NCBI GenBank assembly: GCA_003724185.1 | Contig: RHGM01000001.1 | Location: 806,001 to 870,000, forward strand | Length of the DNA stretch: 64,000 nt | Direction of reading: 5' to 3' | Origin: Porphyrobacter sp. IPPAS B-1204 | Lineage (GTDB): Bacteria > Pseudomonadota > Alphaproteobacteria > Sphingomonadales > Sphingomonadaceae | Shown: positions 60,747 through 64,000 of the stretch, piece after piece | How the letters are laid out: each line of letters begins with the position of its first letter | Numbering within the stretch: the first letter of the stretch is position 1 | Position numbers and translations under genes: made by a program | The notes under the pieces: model-generated | The model's input: only the letters and a program-made list of their open reading frames with translations | What the model was told of the DNA's origin: nothing | Databases searched by the model: none

Positions 60747-61835
60747 ATGGCCGATCCGCTCGCAACCCCTTTGGCTGCGCTGCTCGGCAGCCGCCTGCCA
60801 GTGATCCAGACCGCGATGGGCTGGATCGCAACGCCGCAGCTGGTGGCCGCCAGCAGCAATGCGGGCGCCTTCGGTTTCCTTGCCGGCGCGGTGATGCAGC
60901 CTGCCGAACTGGCGGCAGCGATTGCCGAGACCAGCCGCCTCACCCCGCACCGCTTCGGGGTCAATTTCCATAGCTTCCAGCCCGGCGCACGCGAGATCGT
61001 CGAGGTGATCCTCGCCAATGCCTACAGGGTGCGCGCGGTCAGTTTCGGGCGCGGGCCGGATGCCGGGATGATCGCCCGCTTCCGCGAGGCCGGGATCGTG
61101 TGCATCCCGACCGTCGGCGCGGTGAAGCACGCGGAAAAGATGGTCGCGCTTGGGTGCGAGGCGATCACCGTGCAGGGCGGCGAAGGCGGCGGGCATACCG
61201 GCGCGGTCGCCACCACAGTGCTGCTGCCGCAGGTGCTCGACGCGGTTCAGGTGCCGGTCGCGGCTGCAGGCGGGTTCGCCGATGGGCGCGGTCTGGCAGC
61301 CGCCCTGGCTTACGGCGCAAGCGGGATCGCGATGGGCAGCCGCTTCATGATGACCAGCGACAGCCCGGTGCCCGATGCGGTCAAGGCAGCCTATGCCGCT
61401 GCGGGCACGCAGGACATTTTCGTTACAGCCAAGATCGACGGCATCCCGCAGCGGATGATCCGCAACCCGATGCTCGACCGGATCGAGGCGGGCGGCGCGC
61501 TGGCGAAATGGCGGCGCGGGCTGACCGCCGCCCTCGCCATGAAACGCGCCACCGGGGCCAGCTGGAGCGAATTGCTCGCCGCCGCGCGCGGCATGACCAG
61601 CCACGGCGAAATGTCGCTGCCCGAAGCCATGCTCGCCGCCGCTGCGCCGGTTTTGCTGCAAAAAGCGGTGGTCGAAGGCGACGCAATCGGGGGGCTAATG
61701 GCCTCTGGGCAGGTGGCTGGACGCCTCAACGACCTGCCTGGCTGCGCCGAACTGCTCGCACGGATCGAGGCCGAAGCACGCGAACGGATCGCTGCGCTGG
61801 CTGGCCAACCCGAATCACTCAAGGGAGCGGCCTGA
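60747..61835 (+). CDS. ipdC: FMN-dependent IpdC-like reductase (nitronate monooxygenase fold)
   Basis: 362 residues. 2-nitropropane-dioxygenase/NMO-type TIM barrel: LLGSRLPVIQTAMGWIATPQLVAASSNAGAFGFLAG, CEAITVQGGEGGGHTGAVATTVLLPQVLDAV (FMN phosphate region), VPVAAAGGFADGRGLAAALAYGASGIAMGSRFMMTSDSP. In the ipd cluster this type of protein is IpdC, which acts on the 5-OH-HIC/HIEC-CoA double bond. The cluster position between ipdA/B and echA20 is as in actinobacteria. A nitronate monooxygenase is the weaker alternative. Confidence 0.87.
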   Translation: MADPLATPLAALLGSRLPVIQTAMGWIATPQLVAASSNAGAFGFLAGAVMQPAELAAAIAETSRLTPHRFGVNFHSFQPGAREIVEVILANAYRVRAVSFGRGPDAGMIARFREAGIVCIPTVGAVKHAEKMVALGCEAITVQGGEGGGHTGAVATTVLLPQVLDAVQVPVAAAGGFADGRGLAAALAYGASGIAMGSRFMMTSDSPVPDAVKAAYAAAGTQDIFVTAKIDGIPQRMIRNPMLDRIEAGGALAKWRRGLTAALAMKRATGASWSELLAAARGMTSHGEMSLPEAMLAAAAPVLLQKAVVEGDAIGGLMASGQVAGRLNDLPGCAELLARIEAEARERIAALAGQPESLKGAA

Positions 61836-62584
61836 TGCCGATTACCACCACCATCAAAGACCGGATCGCCGAAATCGTTTTCGATGTTCCGCCAGTCAAC
61901 GCCTTCAACAGCGAAACATGGCTCTCGCTGCCCGACATCATCACCGCAGCCGCCCGCAATCCGGACGTCAACTGCGTCCTGATCCGCGCCGAGGGCCGGG
62001 GCTTTTGCGGCGGGGTCGATATCAAGGAAATGCAGGCCCACCCGGAACGCATCACCCTGCTCAATCGCGGCAATTACCTGACCTTCAAGGCGATCCGCGA
62101 TGCCGAGGTGCCGGTGGTCAGCGCGGTGCACAAATTCGTGATCGGCGGCGGGATCGGGATCTGCGGCGCGTCGGACACGATCATCGCGGCGGACGATGCC
62201 TTCTTCAGCCTGCCCGAGGTTGATCGCGGGGCGATGGGCGGGGCCAGCCACCTGTCGCGGATGCTGCCGCTGCACAAGGTGCGCGCCGCCTTCTTCACCG
62301 GCGGCAATATCCCTGCGGAAGAGGCCTACCGCCTCGGCGCGGTGGAGAAGGTCGTGCCGCGCGCTGATCTGGAGGCCGAGGCGCGAGCCTTCTGCGCGGT
62401 GATCGCGTCGAAAAGCCGCAAGGCGCTGGTGATCGCCAAGGAAGCGCTCAACGGTCTCGAACCGCGTGACGTTGATCGCGGCTATCGCTGGGAACAGGGC
62501 TTCACGCTCGAAATGTACATGCACGAGGATAGCCAGAAGGCCCGCGATGCCTTTGTCGAAACGGGCAAGGCGGCCGAGTTCTGA
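61835..62584 (+). CDS. echA20: EchA20-like ring D hydrolase (crotonase family)
   Basis: 249 residues, ATG overlapping the ipdC stop (TGATG). Very like the actinobacterial EchA20 (247 residues), including IRAEGRGFCGGVDIKEMQ, VVSAVHKFVIGGGIGICGASDTIIA, SLPEVDRGAMGGASHLSRMLPLHKVRAAFFTGG and YRWEQGFTLEMYM. EchA20 hydrolyses ring D of HIEC-CoA. The GVDIKEMQ and LPEV(D/E)RGA(L/M)G blocks set it apart from generic hydratases. Strong evidence that the operon handles steroid C/D rings. Confidence 0.9.
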   Translation: MPITTTIKDRIAEIVFDVPPVNAFNSETWLSLPDIITAAARNPDVNCVLIRAEGRGFCGGVDIKEMQAHPERITLLNRGNYLTFKAIRDAEVPVVSAVHKFVIGGGIGICGASDTIIAADDAFFSLPEVDRGAMGGASHLSRMLPLHKVRAAFFTGGNIPAEEAYRLGAVEKVVPRADLEAEARAFCAVIASKSRKALVIAKEALNGLEPRDVDRGYRWEQGFTLEMYMHEDSQKARDAFVETGKAAEF

Positions 62585-62586
62585 TC

Positions 62587-63750
62587 ATGCACCTTGCTTA
62601 CACACCACAACAGCAGGCCTTCCGCGCCGAAGTGCGCGCGTGGCTTGCCGCGAACGTCCCCCCTGCCCCGCTGCTCACGCTCGAATGCGAGGAAGGTTAC
62701 CACCAGCATGTCGGCTGGGAACGGCAGCTCGCCAGCGGCAATTGGGGCATGGTCACGTGGCCGGAAGCCTATGGCGGGCGCGGGCTCGATCTGATCGAAT
62801 GGCTGATCTTTGAAGAGGAATACTGGGGTGCGGGCGCGCCCTTGCGGGTCAACCAGAACGGCATCTTCCTGCTCGGCCCGACGATCATGGAATATGGCAC
62901 CCCGGAACAGAAAGAGCGCTTCCTGACCCCCATGGCCGCAGGCGAAAAGATCTGGGCGCAAGCCTGGTCAGAACCCGGCGCAGGCAGCGACATGGCGGCG
63001 ATCAAGACCACCGCTTTTCGTGACGGCGATCATTACGTCATCAACGGCCAGAAAACCTGGTCCAGCCGCGCCAGCTTTGCAGACTGGGGCTTCGGCCTGT
63101 TCCGCACCGAGGAAGGCAGCCAGCGCCACAAGGGCCTGTCCTTCATCCTGTTCGATCTCGACACGCCCGGTGTGACCCGCCGCCCGATCCGCCAGCTGCA
63201 CGGCCATCCCGGCTTTGCCGAGCTGTTCTTCGATGATGTGCGGGTGCCGGTGGAAAACCGGCTGGCGGGCGAAGGCGAAGGCTGGAATGTGGCGATGGCC
63301 ACCGCCGGGTTCGAACGCGGGCTGATGCTGCGATCACCGGGGCGGTTTCAGGCGGCTGCGCGGCGGTTGGTGGAACTGTTTCGCCAGCACGAACACGCCG
63401 CAGCGCCTTCAGCACGTGAGGCGGTGGCGCGGGCGTGGATGGATGCGCAAGCCTATGCCTACAACACCTACGCTGTCGCGGCGAAGATCATGGCGGGCGG
63501 CAAGATCGGCGCTGAGGCGAGCCTCAACAAGATTTTCTGGTCGGAACTTGACCGGACAATGCACCGCACCGCGATGCAATTGTTGGGGGCGGCTGCCGAA
63601 CTGCGCCATCTGGCCGATGGTTCGATCAACGAATGGCTGGAAGGCTACATGTTCTCGCTCTCCGGCCCGATCTATGCCGGGTCGAACGAGATCCAGCGCA
63701 ACATTACTGCCGAGCGGCTGCTGGGCCTTCCACGCGTGGGAGCGGGCTGA
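62587..63750 (+). CDS. ipdE1: acyl-CoA dehydrogenase, IpdE1 (FadE30-like) subunit
   Basis: 387 residues. Acyl-CoA dehydrogenase: WPEAYGGRGLDLIEWLIFEEEYWGAGAPLRVNQNGIFLLGPTIMEYGTPEQKERFLTPMAAGEKIWAQAWSEPGAGSDMAAIKTTAFRDGDHYVINGQKTW, and end YAGSNEIQRNITAERLLGLPR. The WAQAWSEPGAGSD and INGQKTWSSRA motifs are shared with FadE30. Steroid-type ACADs work as alpha2beta2 with two different genes; the next gene encodes the partner. The pair oxidises an HIP-CoA derivative. Stop and next start overlap (TGATG). Confidence 0.88.
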   Translation: MHLAYTPQQQAFRAEVRAWLAANVPPAPLLTLECEEGYHQHVGWERQLASGNWGMVTWPEAYGGRGLDLIEWLIFEEEYWGAGAPLRVNQNGIFLLGPTIMEYGTPEQKERFLTPMAAGEKIWAQAWSEPGAGSDMAAIKTTAFRDGDHYVINGQKTWSSRASFADWGFGLFRTEEGSQRHKGLSFILFDLDTPGVTRRPIRQLHGHPGFAELFFDDVRVPVENRLAGEGEGWNVAMATAGFERGLMLRSPGRFQAAARRLVELFRQHEHAAAPSAREAVARAWMDAQAYAYNTYAVAAKIMAGGKIGAEASLNKIFWSELDRTMHRTAMQLLGAAAELRHLADGSINEWLEGYMFSLSGPIYAGSNEIQRNITAERLLGLPRVGAG

Positions 63751-64000
63751 TGGATATGCTGATTGCTCCCGAAAGACTCGAACTGGCCGAAGCCGTGCGC
63801 GACTATCTCGCCGGAACCCACGGGCCGGAAGTGCTGCGGCGGCTTGACGCCGGGCCGAACCGTGATCCTGCGATCTGGCAGGGGCTGGTCGACATGGGTC
63901 TGCCCGGCCTGCTGGTGCCGGAAACCCACGGCGGGCTTGGAATGGGCCTGCTCGATGCGGCGCTGATCGCACGCGAATGTGGGCGGGTATGTCTGGCAGA
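63750..64000 (+). CDS. ipdE2: acyl-CoA dehydrogenase, IpdE2 (FadE33-like) subunit, 3' end outside window
   Basis: First 83 residues visible: MDMLIAPERLELAEAVRDYL ... WQGLVDMGLPGLLVPETHGGLGMGLLDAALIARECGRVCLA. The (G/A)-L-P-G-L-L-V-P-E-x-x-G-G-L-G-M block is the acyl-CoA dehydrogenase N-terminal domain of beta-type subunits. ATG at 63750 overlaps the upstream stop. The ORF track misses it because the frame runs out of the window. Catalytic Glu and FAD residues lie beyond the edge. Pairs with IpdE1 by position. Confidence 0.82.
   Translation, partial: MDMLIAPERLELAEAVRDYLAGTHGPEVLRRLDAGPNRDPAIWQGLVDMGLPGLLVPETHGGLGMGLLDAALIARECGRVCLA

Noticed and set aside
61100-61834. Upstream part of the 494-residue ORF that contains EchA20
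   Set aside because: Out-of-frame reading of ipdC; EchA20 begins at the ATG at 61835.
1-64000. CRISPR arrays, tRNA/rRNA genes, transposases, integrases, phage genes
   Set aside because: Looked for repeats, cloverleaf-like sequence and typical motifs and saw none.

Overview
The window reads as chromosomal DNA of a GC-rich alphaproteobacterium, most likely a sphingomonad (Novosphingobium / Sphingobium / Altererythrobacter type). Evidence: high GC, three large TonB-dependent receptors, Rieske oxygenases, many SDRs, a ScfR/PccR-like propionyl-CoA regulator, and a steroid ring-degradation gene set of the kind known from steroid-degrading sphingomonads and actinobacteria. The genus is inference. 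I see no tRNA, rRNA, CRISPR array, insertion sequence or phage gene. No gene-free stretch exceeds 300 bases; the longest are 12781-13052, which holds nothing I recognise, and 21118-21376, a promoter region.

Left part (1-21 kb) is mixed: the end of a CaiB/BaiF CoA-transferase and an isochorismatase-family hydrolase; a TonB receptor - SurE - S9 peptidase operon divergent from a regulator made of two TetR halves; an NADP oxidoreductase divergent from an AraC regulator; a LemA protein with an M48-like membrane protein that has lost its zinc site; a ScfR/RamB-like regulator divergent from a LuxR-type regulator; a GMC oxidoreductase divergent from a type III alkylsulfatase; a small winged-helix regulator; a nitroreductase and an enoyl-CoA hydratase.

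Right part (about 21-64 kb, continuing past the edge) is a large steroid catabolic island. It has two TonB receptors for uptake, an MFS transporter, two old-yellow-enzyme-type reductases (one like FadH/BaiCD/BaiH), two KshA-like Rieske oxygenases, a KstD-type delta1-dehydrogenase, a delta4-dehydrogenase-like flavoprotein, seven SDRs, three SnoaL/NTF2-fold proteins (one resembling the bile-acid 7alpha-dehydratases BaiE/Hsh2), two acyl-CoA ligases, a TAT-exported amidase and an amidohydrolase. Next come an hsaA-D-B-E-G-F operon for ring A/B cleavage and the C6 dienoate branch, and, divergent from it, an SDR-hsaC-ipdA-ipdB-ech-ipdC-echA20-ipdE1-ipdE2 operon for the C/D-ring (HIP-CoA) steps. Together they would take a 3-ketosteroid through the 9,10-seco pathway to propionyl-CoA, pyruvate and C/D-ring acyl-CoAs. 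The BaiE/Hsh2-like protein, BaiCD-like reductase, CoA ligases and amidase make a bile-acid-type substrate attractive, but this is inference.

The most striking observation is a 30-bp inverted repeat, TGCGTAA-N16-TTACGCA with exactly 16 bp between arms, in seven intergenic regions of the island (21287, 27269, 29320, 40464, 42035, 45440 and 56333) and not seen in the promoters of the left part. It looks like the operator of one regulator controlling nearly every operon of the island. A pair of translationally coupled Lrp/AsnC regulators inside the island (29343-30322) are the obvious but unproven candidates.
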